From a virus: a stretch of DNA of 39,059 bases. How positions within the stretch are numbered: position 1 is the first letter of the stretch; the number at the start of each line of letters is the position of its first letter. Shown one piece after another: positions 16,849 to 24,392 of the stretch. The notes under the pieces are model-generated. The model was not told the origin of the DNA. It worked only from the letters and a program-made list of their open reading frames with translations, and did not search any database. The translations under genes were made by a program, and so were the position numbers. The stretch spans positions 1 to 39,059 of IMG/VR virus record IMGVR_UViG_3300005613_004701. One strand, given 5' to 3'.

Positions 16849-18545
16849 GTCCCTATCGTGTCCTGCGAAACAGACCAGTCATACGTTGAGTATTGGTCTA
16901 TTTGTCTTATTCTAAAATAATATTCTTTTCCTCTATCTAGAAAGTTAACACTTTGGCTTTGATACAAAACATGTCTATCTATATAACTTGAAGGGACACC
17001 TCCAGATGGTATTTCGACATATTCGTTTGGTTCTCTTTCATAAAGCCAACCAGATACTGAGGATTTGCTTGCAGCAGATGTTACAATATTAGAAAAGTTT
17101 ATATCTTCAGACACTTGTATTTCAAAATGATATAGAGAATACCTATTCGATTCGTTAATTATTACTGATTTGTGTTCCCAATATCCTTTATCGTAAATAT
17201 AGTCGCTAGACAAATCTACCTGAAGAGTATCTATAACGTCTATAAAAAGTTGACTGATTTTAAAATTATTATTATTTAAATAGTTTCTTAAATTATCACC
17301 CCAATAATTTGTTACTGGCAACATCAATACATCGGATGCCAACGCGGAAAATGTAGAGTTCCATTGACCATCTCTGATATTATCATAGACCGCATAAGAC
17401 GGAATTAATAGATCTACTTTAATACGCACATCCTGGCTGTTTGATACAGTTCTTACAACTTCGTATGCCTCTTCTTCTTTGAGACTGTATCTTGCCATTG
17501 CCTTAGCAAGATCCCACGTTGAATCGTGCCATATTTCATGTTTTGGATCTGTCTTAGTCGCTGGGTATCTGAAATTAACAGTATTAAGTGGATCACCGAA
17601 GAAAGAAATAGTCCAGTCTAGATAAGGCGAGCTTAACACAAATGCTTCTCCAATAGAAAAACCTTTTAATAACGATTCCATAAATGGAGTAGGTCTAAGA
17701 AATCCATCAATAGTCGGGTTTGATAGCGCTCCAGCACAATTAGAGTAACCCCCTCTCAAAGCCAATCCGCACCACATTTCTTCATTACTATCCCGTATTG
17801 TAAATGCCCCATCATAATCTGCATTGTAGAAAAAGACTCTTGCGGTATCAGTGTTTCTGAAAAACGATGCTGTGGATCTGTCTGCAAACCATCCCCAATA
17901 CATAGAATCGTGTTGGAGATATGGAATAACAGGATCGAAATATGGATCTGTCAATATTGTTGAAACAAGTCTAACGTTTGTTCTACGCAAAACATTATTA
18001 AACGCATACAATAATTCGTCTCTATATTCTTGCCCTTGAACAGATTCAATATCGGAATATGGATCTAAAACAAAAGCTCCATTCATATATACCTGGTTCT
18101 TTAGATTTTCTCCGCTATCAATAATTGCTTCAGCATATTCAAGAGTAGGACCGTCTATTCTCGAACATATAATTGCAATGTTTAAGGCTTCCTCATTATA
18201 AGATTCTAGTTCTTTTCTGTCGTAAAGAGGATTAAGTGTTTTTTTCCCATACGTGTGTCTTATCCTTGATATCCTGGATGTCGATGCTATAATATCCTGT
18301 CCATCATAAAATCCACCAGGGACATTCATCCCCAAGATGATAATACTCGTTTCTTCTGTAAGAGCGTCCTTTATAGGATTTTCCACTTCAGATTGAAATG
18401 TAGAATAATCTGGTAATATCTCTGACAAGCTGCAAGGGACAGACACTTTGCAAGAACCATCAAGATCATATTTCCCCAAATAATAATCAGCTAACAATTC
18501 GCTGTCGGAATCGTTTTCACGGTATGCAATTAAAATCTCACTCAT
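16845..18545 (-). CDS. TIGR03790-like protein with a C-terminal fibronectin-like region (566 aa)
   Basis: The order of segments resembles the TIGR03790 family as I know it. First comes an N-terminal ILIAYRENDSDSELLADYYL, then TSIIILGMNVPGGF, then ICSRIDGPTLEYAEAIIDSG, and finally a Trp/Gly-rich end with FFGDPLNTVNFRYP at about 325-340. The family is bacterial, often secreted, and of unknown function. The C-terminal 100 residues end YYFRIRQIDQYSTYDWSVS, typical of a fibronectin type III or Ig-like fold. No signal peptide is visible. Finding it next to terL suggests a virion decoration or tail-associated protein. No close Shine-Dalgarno sequence precedes ATG. Confidence 0.6.
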   Translation of the reverse strand: MSEILIAYRENDSDSELLADYYLGKYDLDGSCKVSVPCSLSEILPDYSTFQSEVENPIKDALTEETSIIILGMNVPGGFYDGQDIIASTSRISRIRHTYGKKTLNPLYDRKELESYNEEALNIAIICSRIDGPTLEYAEAIIDSGENLKNQVYMNGAFVLDPYSDIESVQGQEYRDELLYAFNNVLRRTNVRLVSTILTDPYFDPVIPYLQHDSMYWGWFADRSTASFFRNTDTARVFFYNADYDGAFTIRDSNEEMWCGLALRGGYSNCAGALSNPTIDGFLRPTPFMESLLKGFSIGEAFVLSSPYLDWTISFFGDPLNTVNFRYPATKTDPKHEIWHDSTWDLAKAMARYSLKEEEAYEVVRTVSNSQDVRIKVDLLIPSYAVYDNIRDGQWNSTFSALASDVLMLPVTNYWGDNLRNYLNNNNFKISQLFIDVIDTLQVDLSSDYIYDKGYWEHKSVIINESNRYSLYHFEIQVSEDINFSNIVTSAASKSSVSGWLYEREPNEYVEIPSGGVPSSYIDRHVLYQSQSVNFLDRGKEYYFRIRQIDQYSTYDWSVSQDTIGT

Positions 18546-18590
18546 ATATATACATTCGTCACAAGCAGGTTATTTCCTTGCGCGAAGAAA

Positions 18591-18611
18591 CCCATTGCAG
18601 AACGCAATGGG
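18591..18611 (-). terminator. hairpin terminator candidate after dut
   Basis: An 8-bp perfect stem, CCCATTGC/GCAATGGG with a 5-nt loop, is followed on the minus strand by TTTCTT. A second 7-bp stem (18614-18620 with 18632-18638, TTGGACC/GGTCCAA) lies just before it. It falls between dut and the 16845-18545 gene and could terminate the dut/nrdJ transcript. Confidence 0.5.
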
Positions 18612-18658
18612 CCTTGGACCAAAACCTTACCGGTCCAAAAGATGATTTCTTATTACCT

Positions 18659-18875
18659 CGCCTGTAGTTATTATATCGACAATCGATTGAAAATCCTTCA
18701 ATAATTTAATTTTTCTCAGGCGGCAATTCATCCTCACCCACAAGGGGCTGCTTCGCAGTTTTTAGCCTTCGCTAACGCTACGGCTAAAATGAGGTTTTCT
18801 TGCCGCTTTTTCTATAAAGTTGGTTCAGTGAAAGAGGAAACCCGAGAGTCTTTAGCCCTTGGGTAATTCATAATA
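18659..18875. other. GC-rich structured intergenic element, possible IS200/IS605-type RNA remnant
   Basis: There is no ORF here. Nested complementary arms are visible: CGCCTG (18659) with CAGGCG (18717), CGGCAA (18721) with TTGCCG (18800), CCTCA (18732) with TGAGG (18790). Inside are CTGC/GCAG and TTTTAGCC/GGCTAAAA hairpins. It ends on plus with a CCCGAG/CTTGGG stem enclosing CTTTAG and then GGGTAATTCAT. That end resembles, from memory, right-end hairpins of IS200/IS605 elements. No transposase or TnpB gene is nearby. Confidence 0.4.
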
Positions 18876-18887
18876 TAAAATTTTAGA

Positions 18888-19403
18888 CTAACCAGTGCTG
18901 CCAAATCCACCAACTCCCCTTGAAGTTTCTGACAATTCGTCAACCTCTTCTATATTTAGTATCTCTGTTTTTCTAATAAGCATTTGAGCGATCTTGTCTC
19001 CTGTTTTGTATTTTATTATTTTTTGACAGTCAAAATTTCTTTCAAAACTTCTTATAACTTCTTCTTCGTTCCTGCCGAAAAAAGTGAGATTGGAAACAGC
19101 TGGAACTTTAAATCTAAGTTTATACTCTCCCCTGTATCCTTGATCTCCGATAGCCGTACAGTTTGCTAAAATCAAATCAGTTTTAGAAATAGAAGAACGG
19201 GCTACTATCTCTATGTGGTATCCTTCAGGAGGCTCAATAGCTAAACCCGTTTTGTATTCTATATAAAGCATTCTCCATTGATTCAAATTTACTTTGGCAA
19301 CTTTAATATCTCCGTCATTAATAGTCACCAAATCGTAACCAGCATCATCGTTGTGTGCTCTTTTCGGTAATACGGCATCCTTGTGTAATTTTTTTACTTT
19401 CAT
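18888..19403 (-). CDS. dut: dUTP diphosphatase
   Basis: It hydrolyses dUTP to dUMP and PPi, limiting uracil in DNA and feeding dTMP synthesis. All five trimeric dUTPase motifs are present in order: AHNDDAGYDL (1), ARSSISKTDL (2), IGDQGYRGEY (3), DKIAQMLI (4) and the Gly-rich RGVGGFGSTG (5). Motif 3 reads IGDQGYRG where IDxxYRG is usual. The region between motifs 3 and 4 carries an extra loop, giving 171 residues. GGAG lies 6 nt before ATG. It lies downstream of the nrdJ half-genes with a 14-nt gap, forming a nucleotide-metabolism unit. Confidence 0.93.
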   Translation of the reverse strand: MKVKKLHKDAVLPKRAHNDDAGYDLVTINDGDIKVAKVNLNQWRMLYIEYKTGLAIEPPEGYHIEIVARSSISKTDLILANCTAIGDQGYRGEYKLRFKVPAVSNLTFFGRNEEEVIRSFERNFDCQKIIKYKTGDKIAQMLIRKTEILNIEEVDELSETSRGVGGFGSTG

Positions 19404-19417
19404 TTATTTCTCCAATT

Positions 19418-20389
19418 TCAGGTGCATACTGTCCAACCGCAATTTTTACAAATCTTGCAACCTTGTTCTCTAATTAGTTCATTCCCGCATTCTTCGCATT
19501 CTTCTCCGTTGACTTTTCTACCATCATCTATATATTTCTTGATTGATCTTGCGATAGCTTTTTCGAAAGATCCGAAATCAGCTGTTCTTGTTTTTTCTAG
19601 TTGTTCTACAATAAATGAAATATCTGCTCCATGTCTGAGACTTGCAGAAACCAATCTGGTAATAGCTTCTTCCATTTCGCCTGATTCGTCCATTACATTT
19701 TCAATTTCCGCCCCATTGCTTGTAACAAGTTTATAATGACCTCGTTTGATTTTTTTTAGTGTGCCGTGCTTGTGCGATTTGGGTATTTGCCCATTTTTGA
19801 GTGCAAAAATTTCATAAGGTTCATTAGACAACAAACCAACTAAAGTAAGATATTCTTCACCCTTAATAATGATGTGATATATATCGCAGGGTAATACTTT
19901 TGGTCTCTTCGGTGCATCTTGTTTATTAATCTTGTTTGATTCTCTCGATATACATGATGTATTATCTACTAAAACTCCTGTTCTGGAATTTTTCCTATAC
20001 ACGGTGATTCCCTTCAAACCGGCCTTCCATGCTGTCTCGTATATTTGAGCAACTTTTTCTACTGTAGTGTCTTCTGTAAGGTTAATCGTATTATGACATA
20101 CAATTCCATTTGCAACATAAGAATTACCATCTTTTATATGCATATCATATGTTTTTTCTTTCCCTCCATATTCTATGGTTTTAACTTCTGAGAACTCATC
20201 TGATGGATCGTATTTGTCTACACAGAAACCAACCCACGATGCTAAAGTATAAATATCATTATTATTAATAGTTATATTGTTAAGATTTATAAATTTTAGT
20301 AGATTTATAGCTTTCTTTTTGTCTTTTCTATATTTTATAGGGATTCTATTTTTTTGTTCACAAAAACCTTTAACTTCTTCTATTTCCAT
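19418..20389 (-). CDS. nrdJ: class II ribonucleotide reductase, C-terminal half-gene with split-intein C fragment
   Basis: Residues 1-100 are the C-terminal part of a split intein, ending in the canonical GIVCHN followed by +1 Thr (residue 101). Residues 101-323 are the NrdJ C-terminus: TINLTEDTTVEKVAQIYETA and GLKGITVYR are family signatures. After that come the C-terminal regulatory/TSCPD-like segment and a terminal zinc ribbon (CEECGNE, CKICKNCGW). It has its own strong ribosome site (AGGAG, 6 nt, ATG), so it is a separate gene, not a nonsense-interrupted ORF. Protein trans-splicing with the 20561-24208 product would rebuild adenosylcobalamin-dependent NrdJ, which reduces ribonucleotides to deoxyribonucleotides. 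Confidence 0.9.
   Translation of the reverse strand: MEIEEVKGFCEQKNRIPIKYRKDKKKAINLLKFINLNNITINNNDIYTLASWVGFCVDKYDPSDEFSEVKTIEYGGKEKTYDMHIKDGNSYVANGIVCHNTINLTEDTTVEKVAQIYETAWKAGLKGITVYRKNSRTGVLVDNTSCISRESNKINKQDAPKRPKVLPCDIYHIIIKGEEYLTLVGLLSNEPYEIFALKNGQIPKSHKHGTLKKIKRGHYKLVTSNGAEIENVMDESGEMEEAITRLVSASLRHGADISFIVEQLEKTRTADFGSFEKAIARSIKKYIDDGRKVNGEECEECGNELIREQGCKICKNCGWTVCT
20090..20389 (-). other. split intein C fragment (IntC, 100 aa)
   Basis: Block F/G features are visible: TYDMHIKDGNSYVANGIVCHN is within residues 80-100. Typical IntC pieces are about 35-40 residues. The additional 60 residues at the N-terminus (MEIEEVKGFCEQK onward, Asn/Ile-rich) may be the leftover end of a lost homing endonuclease domain or a longer split design. 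Confidence 0.88.
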
Positions 20390-20411
20390 TTTTGTCTCCT
20401 GTCATTTTTAG

Positions 20412-20545
20412 TGTCACTTACCACGGGGCAAGCCCTCGCTTCGCTCGCCCTTCACTCAACTACCTACGGCAGTTTCGCTACGGTGTGGGGTTTCCTGCCT
20501 CCCACCGTATGACCTTTTTTGAATTACCCCTACCACAAGGATAAG
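20412..20545. other. structured GC-rich element between the two nrdJ half-genes
   Basis: The 170 nt between the split-intein halves hold no ORF but strong complementary arms: CTCG/CGAG around CTTCG, GGCAG (20468) with CTGCC (20494), and ACGGTG with CACCGT flanking the Gly-rich-like GGGG/CCC run. It shares short motifs with the 18659-18875 element: TTCGCTA, CTACGG and TG(A/G)GGTTT(T/C)CTTGCC-like text. On minus it includes GGGGTAATTC, as at the end of that element. Perhaps a mobile RNA element or its remnant that separated the halves. Confidence 0.45.
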
Positions 20546-20560
20546 AGATTCCACAGATAT

Positions 20561-23500
20561 TTACTCAACTAATGTTAACGTATCTACATTCTTTATTTTA
20601 ATTCTGTCTCCTTTTTTTATCTCAGAAATTTCTATCCATTTCTCTAATCCTGTTTCATCGTCTAAAACAATAAATTTTTCATTTGCTGTACACGATATCC
20701 TTAACCCATCGAGTAGTTCCATGTTTAAAATGTGTTTTTCCCCATTATTATAATACTCATCCAATTTAACAACTTCCATTTTGTAGTTCGTTACATATAT
20801 ATCTCTATTTTCTTTTTCAAATTTGTTAGTAGGGATATTGTTCAAATCAGTTAATTCATCAAAATACATTAATCCAATATTAGTTTCTATTAAAGAATCC
20901 GAAGTTATACATGACGAAATTGAATGACAGATATTTTTCCCTGCTGCCGCTTGCATCTCAATACGCTTTTTCCAATCGATTTCTTCCGCACATGAACCGT
21001 ACCAGGGAGATTTCGTTAAATCAGTTTCACCTGTTATATCCATCCACATTTTCACCTTTGGATGATAAACTACAAACTCTTCCCAGGCATCACCATTCTG
21101 GTCTACAAAATCAACTCTAGCATTCTTGTCGCTAGGATTAATCTTTTTTCTTCTTTTGTATTCCATTCGGAAAAGAGGCTCAATGCCAGAGGTTGTCTGT
21201 GTCAGCAAGCTGACCGATCCCGCCGGGGCAGACGTAAGAAGTCCAATATTTCTTCTCCCGTATTGCTTCATGTCTTTATAGAGTTCTGGATCTTCTTCTT
21301 TTATACGTAATAGAAACGGGTTTTTCTTTTCTAGGTCATAATCCCAAACCTTAAATGGTCCTAATTCTTTAGCGATTTCAACAGAACTTCTATAACATCC
21401 GAGTTTCATCATCTTATAAATCTTCTCTGCGGTTTCGATCCCTTTTTTAGAACAATATGGGATGCCAAGAGATGCAAGCGTATCACCTAAACCTGTTGTC
21501 CCGGTTCCTGTTCTTCTTCCTATTTCACAAACTTCTCGTATTTTTTCCCAAAGAGAAAGTTCTATTGCCTTTATATGTTCGGGTTCGGGATCTTTATTAA
21601 CCTTTTCAATTATCCTGTCTATACACTCAATCTCAAGATCAATTATATCATCCATAAATCTCTGTGCGATTTGAGCGTCCTTATATAATTGCTCAAAATC
21701 GAATCTCGCCTCTTTGGTAAATGGATCTATCACATATCCAAAAAGATTTATTAATAACAAGCGACACGAATCGAGATTTGACAATGGGATCTCTGAACAA
21801 GGATTTGTGGACAATGTTTTAAAACCATACTCAGCGTAACAATCAGCAGGACTTTCTGATGTTATTTTATCCCAAAAAAGAATTCCAGGCTCAGCGCAAT
21901 TTGATACTACTATTCCGTTTAAGAGGACAAATGTATGATTGTCTTCTACCGTAATATCATAAACAAACTTTTCATCACAAATACACTCTTCATTAGAAAT
22001 AACTTTTTCGAAATTAATATCAGATGACAAAAAACTATTAATTTTATCATCATTTTTTAATAGAGAATTTTTATATATAATTCTATGAGAAATATATTCT
22101 CTGCCTTTTGTACTTTTAAACACCTTGTTAAATAATTTTTCATTTATTTCATAAGGGACACCCATTGCATCTATCTTACCAACTGATTTATTTTTTATAA
22201 TTTTAATTTTTGGTATTTCACAATTAATAAGTAACTCGGAAAACTCTTTTATAAATTGAGAAAAAACTCTTAAACGATATGAATTCTTAGTCTTACACAT
22301 TTTCTCGCATATTATCTTGTTCCCTTTAGAACTATTTTTATGTAATGAACACATAATATTATACTGTCTCAGAAGTGCTCTCAGGTTTTCTAATAAAGGC
22401 AAATTTGATTGAGAAATCTCAACTGATGATATGTTTTCACTTGGAGTCGTAGCATCGCCTGAAAAAAAACCAGTAATAAACGCACCTGTTTTTTCTTTAG
22501 ATAAATTAAAAATAAAATCAGGTATGCATTTTTTTCTATTACAATCTAAAAGCCCTAACCCTATGAAAAGCCGTGATAAGAAAGTAGAATTGAAAAAAAT
22601 GCATGTATATCTTCCCTCTGCTTCAATTTGGTATTTACATTGAATTTTTTTAGAAACATTATCAAAAAACGATTTATAATATTTAATTTCGTCAGAATTA
22701 ATATGAAATCTTAACCCGTTATTATGTAATGTTCCTTCAGCTAACCATAATCCCATTAAAAATGACAAGTCTTTTGTTATTTCAAATTTCATGTCTAAAT
22801 TTAAATTGGGCTGTCTAGCAGGCGAAAATTTAAACTCATCAAACTGGATATTATATATATCATTGATAAGTAGAATATCTTTAACAGGAATACAACCTTG
22901 TATTTTCAGGTTAGTTGCTCTTTTACATTTATTCGAATCATAAAACCCCAATAAATTTATTATTTCTTCTTTAGATAATAGTTTTTCAACACCACTACCT
23001 GTTAAATAATTTCCATTGCCACTAAAAAAAGATAGATATTTTGAAAGGTCAATAATATCCGTAAATTTTTCAGGGTTTCCATTGTGTTTTGCTGAAACTA
23101 TCTTATCACCTTCCCTGATGTTTTTTGCTTCAATTGCTTCGGTCTCTCCGTACTCATTAATACGGTAAACAATATGATCACTAGTCAAATAAATTGATTT
23201 ACCATGATTAACTTTAATACAATGTATTTTCTTAGATAATGGATATTCTTGGCTACTAATAATTTTTTTCCATTGCAAATTATTGGTTTCCAAATTTAAA
23301 GACAAAATCTTTATTGTTTTAGATTGATTTTCACGAACAAAATGGAAAAGATCAAACATATTTATAACTTTTATAGTATCATCAACAAAGATCATAGTCT
23401 TAGTATCTCCTCTTAAACATGCATGCGCTTCTTCTACGATTTGTCTCCAAACATCCCTGGCGTTTACCATTCTGGATATTTTTGGCTTCTTTGAATCTAC

Positions 23501-24208
23501 AGGCCAACGCATCTCATAGTCTTTATTTTTATTAACAGATTCTAAAAATTCATTAGTAAGTCGTATAGAGATATTAGCCCCAGTTATTTCTGTCAAATTT
23601 CTTTTTGCTTTTGCGAATTTCAGAACTTCAGGATGATGAATGTCAATTGTAATTATGAGCGCACCTCTGCGGCCTTGTTGCCCCACTTCTCTAATAGAGT
23701 TAGAATATCTTTTCATAAAAGACACAACACCAGTACTTGTTCTAGCAGCATTTGTAGTAGGTGCTCCATCTGGTCTTAAATTAGAAATATCTATTCCTAC
23801 TCCACCTCTGCGTTTAGATATTTGTACTATTTGCTGATCTATATAAAGAATACTAGAGTATGAATCCAGAGGAGATTCACAAACATAGCAATTACTCAAT
23901 GTAACAAATTGATACGAGTTTCCAACCCCATACATTAAAGAACCTTGTGGAACTATTTTTTTGAAGCCTTCTAGATACGAAAATATCTCCTCGAACGACA
24001 TAGGCTCTTTAAACTTTTTCTTCTCTATTCTGGCTAATTCCTTAGCAATTCTGATGTGCATTTTTTCGGGACTATCTTCGAGAATATTTTGTTTGTTGTC
24101 CCTTAATGCATATTTGTCTAAAAAAACTTTAGCTGCTAATTTGTCACCATTAAAATATTTTGTCGATTCTCTGAGAGATGTGTGGTAATCATATACCTCT
24201 AATTCCAT
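20561..24208 (-). CDS. nrdJ: class II ribonucleotide reductase, N-terminal half-gene with one full intein and split-intein N fragment
   Basis: The ORF has 1215 residues. Exteins are residues 1-263 and 771-1099. Family signatures include KRRGGVGIDISNLRPDGAPT, the radical-site motif STNPCSEIPL (N802, C804, E806), TGTTGLGDTLASLGIPY and PAGSVSLLTQTTSGIEPLF. This is the adenosylcobalamin-dependent (class II) type, oxygen-indifferent. A full intein occupies 264-770. From C1100 to the end is an N-terminal split-intein fragment, so the C-terminal 223 extein residues must be supplied in trans by the 19418-20389 product. A consensus-like promoter lies 78 nt upstream. Phage NrdJ genes are frequent intein targets. 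Confidence 0.93.
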   Translation of the reverse strand: MELEVYDYHTSLRESTKYFNGDKLAAKVFLDKYALRDNKQNILEDSPEKMHIRIAKELARIEKKKFKEPMSFEEIFSYLEGFKKIVPQGSLMYGVGNSYQFVTLSNCYVCESPLDSYSSILYIDQQIVQISKRRGGVGIDISNLRPDGAPTTNAARTSTGVVSFMKRYSNSIREVGQQGRRGALIITIDIHHPEVLKFAKAKRNLTEITGANISIRLTNEFLESVNKNKDYEMRWPVDSKKPKISRMVNARDVWRQIVEEAHACLRGDTKTMIFVDDTIKVINMFDLFHFVRENQSKTIKILSLNLETNNLQWKKIISSQEYPLSKKIHCIKVNHGKSIYLTSDHIVYRINEYGETEAIEAKNIREGDKIVSAKHNGNPEKFTDIIDLSKYLSFFSGNGNYLTGSGVEKLLSKEEIINLLGFYDSNKCKRATNLKIQGCIPVKDILLINDIYNIQFDEFKFSPARQPNLNLDMKFEITKDLSFLMGLWLAEGTLHNNGLRFHINSDEIKYYKSFFDNVSKKIQCKYQIEAEGRYTCIFFNSTFLSRLFIGLGLLDCNRKKCIPDFIFNLSKEKTGAFITGFFSGDATTPSENISSVEISQSNLPLLENLRALLRQYNIMCSLHKNSSKGNKIICEKMCKTKNSYRLRVFSQFIKEFSELLINCEIPKIKIIKNKSVGKIDAMGVPYEINEKLFNKVFKSTKGREYISHRIIYKNSLLKNDDKINSFLSSDINFEKVISNEECICDEKFVYDITVEDNHTFVLLNGIVVSNCAEPGILFWDKITSESPADCYAEYGFKTLSTNPCSEIPLSNLDSCRLLLINLFGYVIDPFTKEARFDFEQLYKDAQIAQRFMDDIIDLEIECIDRIIEKVNKDPEPEHIKAIELSLWEKIREVCEIGRRTGTGTTGLGDTLASLGIPYCSKKGIETAEKIYKMMKLGCYRSSVEIAKELGPFKVWDYDLEKKNPFLLRIKEEDPELYKDMKQYGRRNIGLLTSAPAGSVSLLTQTTSGIEPLFRMEYKRRKKINPSDKNARVDFVDQNGDAWEEFVVYHPKVKMWMDITGETDLTKSPWYGSCAEEIDWKKRIEMQAAAGKNICHSISSCITSDSLIETNIGLMYFDELTDLNNIPTNKFEKENRDIYVTNYKMEVVKLDEYYNNGEKHILNMELLDGLRISCTANEKFIVLDDETGLEKWIEISEIKKGDRIKIKNVDTLTLVE
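20564..20911 (-). other. split intein N fragment (IntN, 116 aa)
   Basis: Residues 1100-1215 begin with Cys after the extein NICHSISS: CITSDSLIETNIGLMYF is block A. Block B is weak (SCTANEKFIVL) and has Glu where His is usual. The fragment ends TLTLVE followed by TAA. Length fits known IntN pieces of about 100 residues. Confidence 0.88.
21899..23419 (-). mobile_element. nrdJ intein (507 aa) with LAGLIDADG homing endonuclease
   Basis: Residues 264-770 interrupt EEAHA/CAEPGILFWD, a conserved NrdJ site. It starts CLRGDTKTMIF. Block B is YLTSDHIVY. It ends LLNGIVVSN with +1 Cys; the penultimate residue is Ser instead of His. Endonuclease motifs are LSFLMGLWLAEGTLH and GAFITGFFSGDAT. It is long for an intein and has Asn/Lys/Ile-rich composition like the phage. 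Confidence 0.92.
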
Positions 24209-24285
24209 TATAAATATTACCTTTCACTATTATAAAAATATTAATAACTACTATGTTGTCTTCGTCACAGATACAAACAACCTAC

Positions 24286-24314
24286 AATCTATCCTTGCTT
24301 AATATTCATGTCAA
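24286..24314 (-). promoter_or_regulatory. sigma70-type promoter of nrdJ
   Basis: On the minus strand a perfect -35 TTGACA (24314-24309), a 17-nt spacer and -10 TAGATT (24291-24286) lie about 80 nt upstream of the nrdJ ATG. This suggests early or middle transcription of nrdJ-dut by the unmodified host holoenzyme. Confidence 0.65.
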
Positions 24315-24360
24315 ACACAAAAAAAATTTTAACTCGAATTGTTATTATCTGTTAACGAAA

Positions 24361-24391
24361 AAATATTTTTCTTCTAGGTTGAAAAATATTT
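24361..24391 (-). terminator. AT-rich hairpin terminator after the AAA+ gene
   Basis: A perfect 11-bp stem, AAATATTTTTC/GAAAAATATTT with a 9-nt loop, is followed on minus by further T residues. It lies directly after the AAA+ stop and before the nrdJ promoter. The arm sequence recurs in the palindrome at 28739-28759. Confidence 0.55.
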
Positions 24392-24392
24392 A

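Noticed and set aside
18659-20545. Group I or group II intron interrupting dut or nrdJ
   Set aside because: dut is intact. The nrdJ halves end and start inside intein sequence with separate ribosome sites, and no intron-encoded reverse transcriptase or conserved catalytic core is visible.
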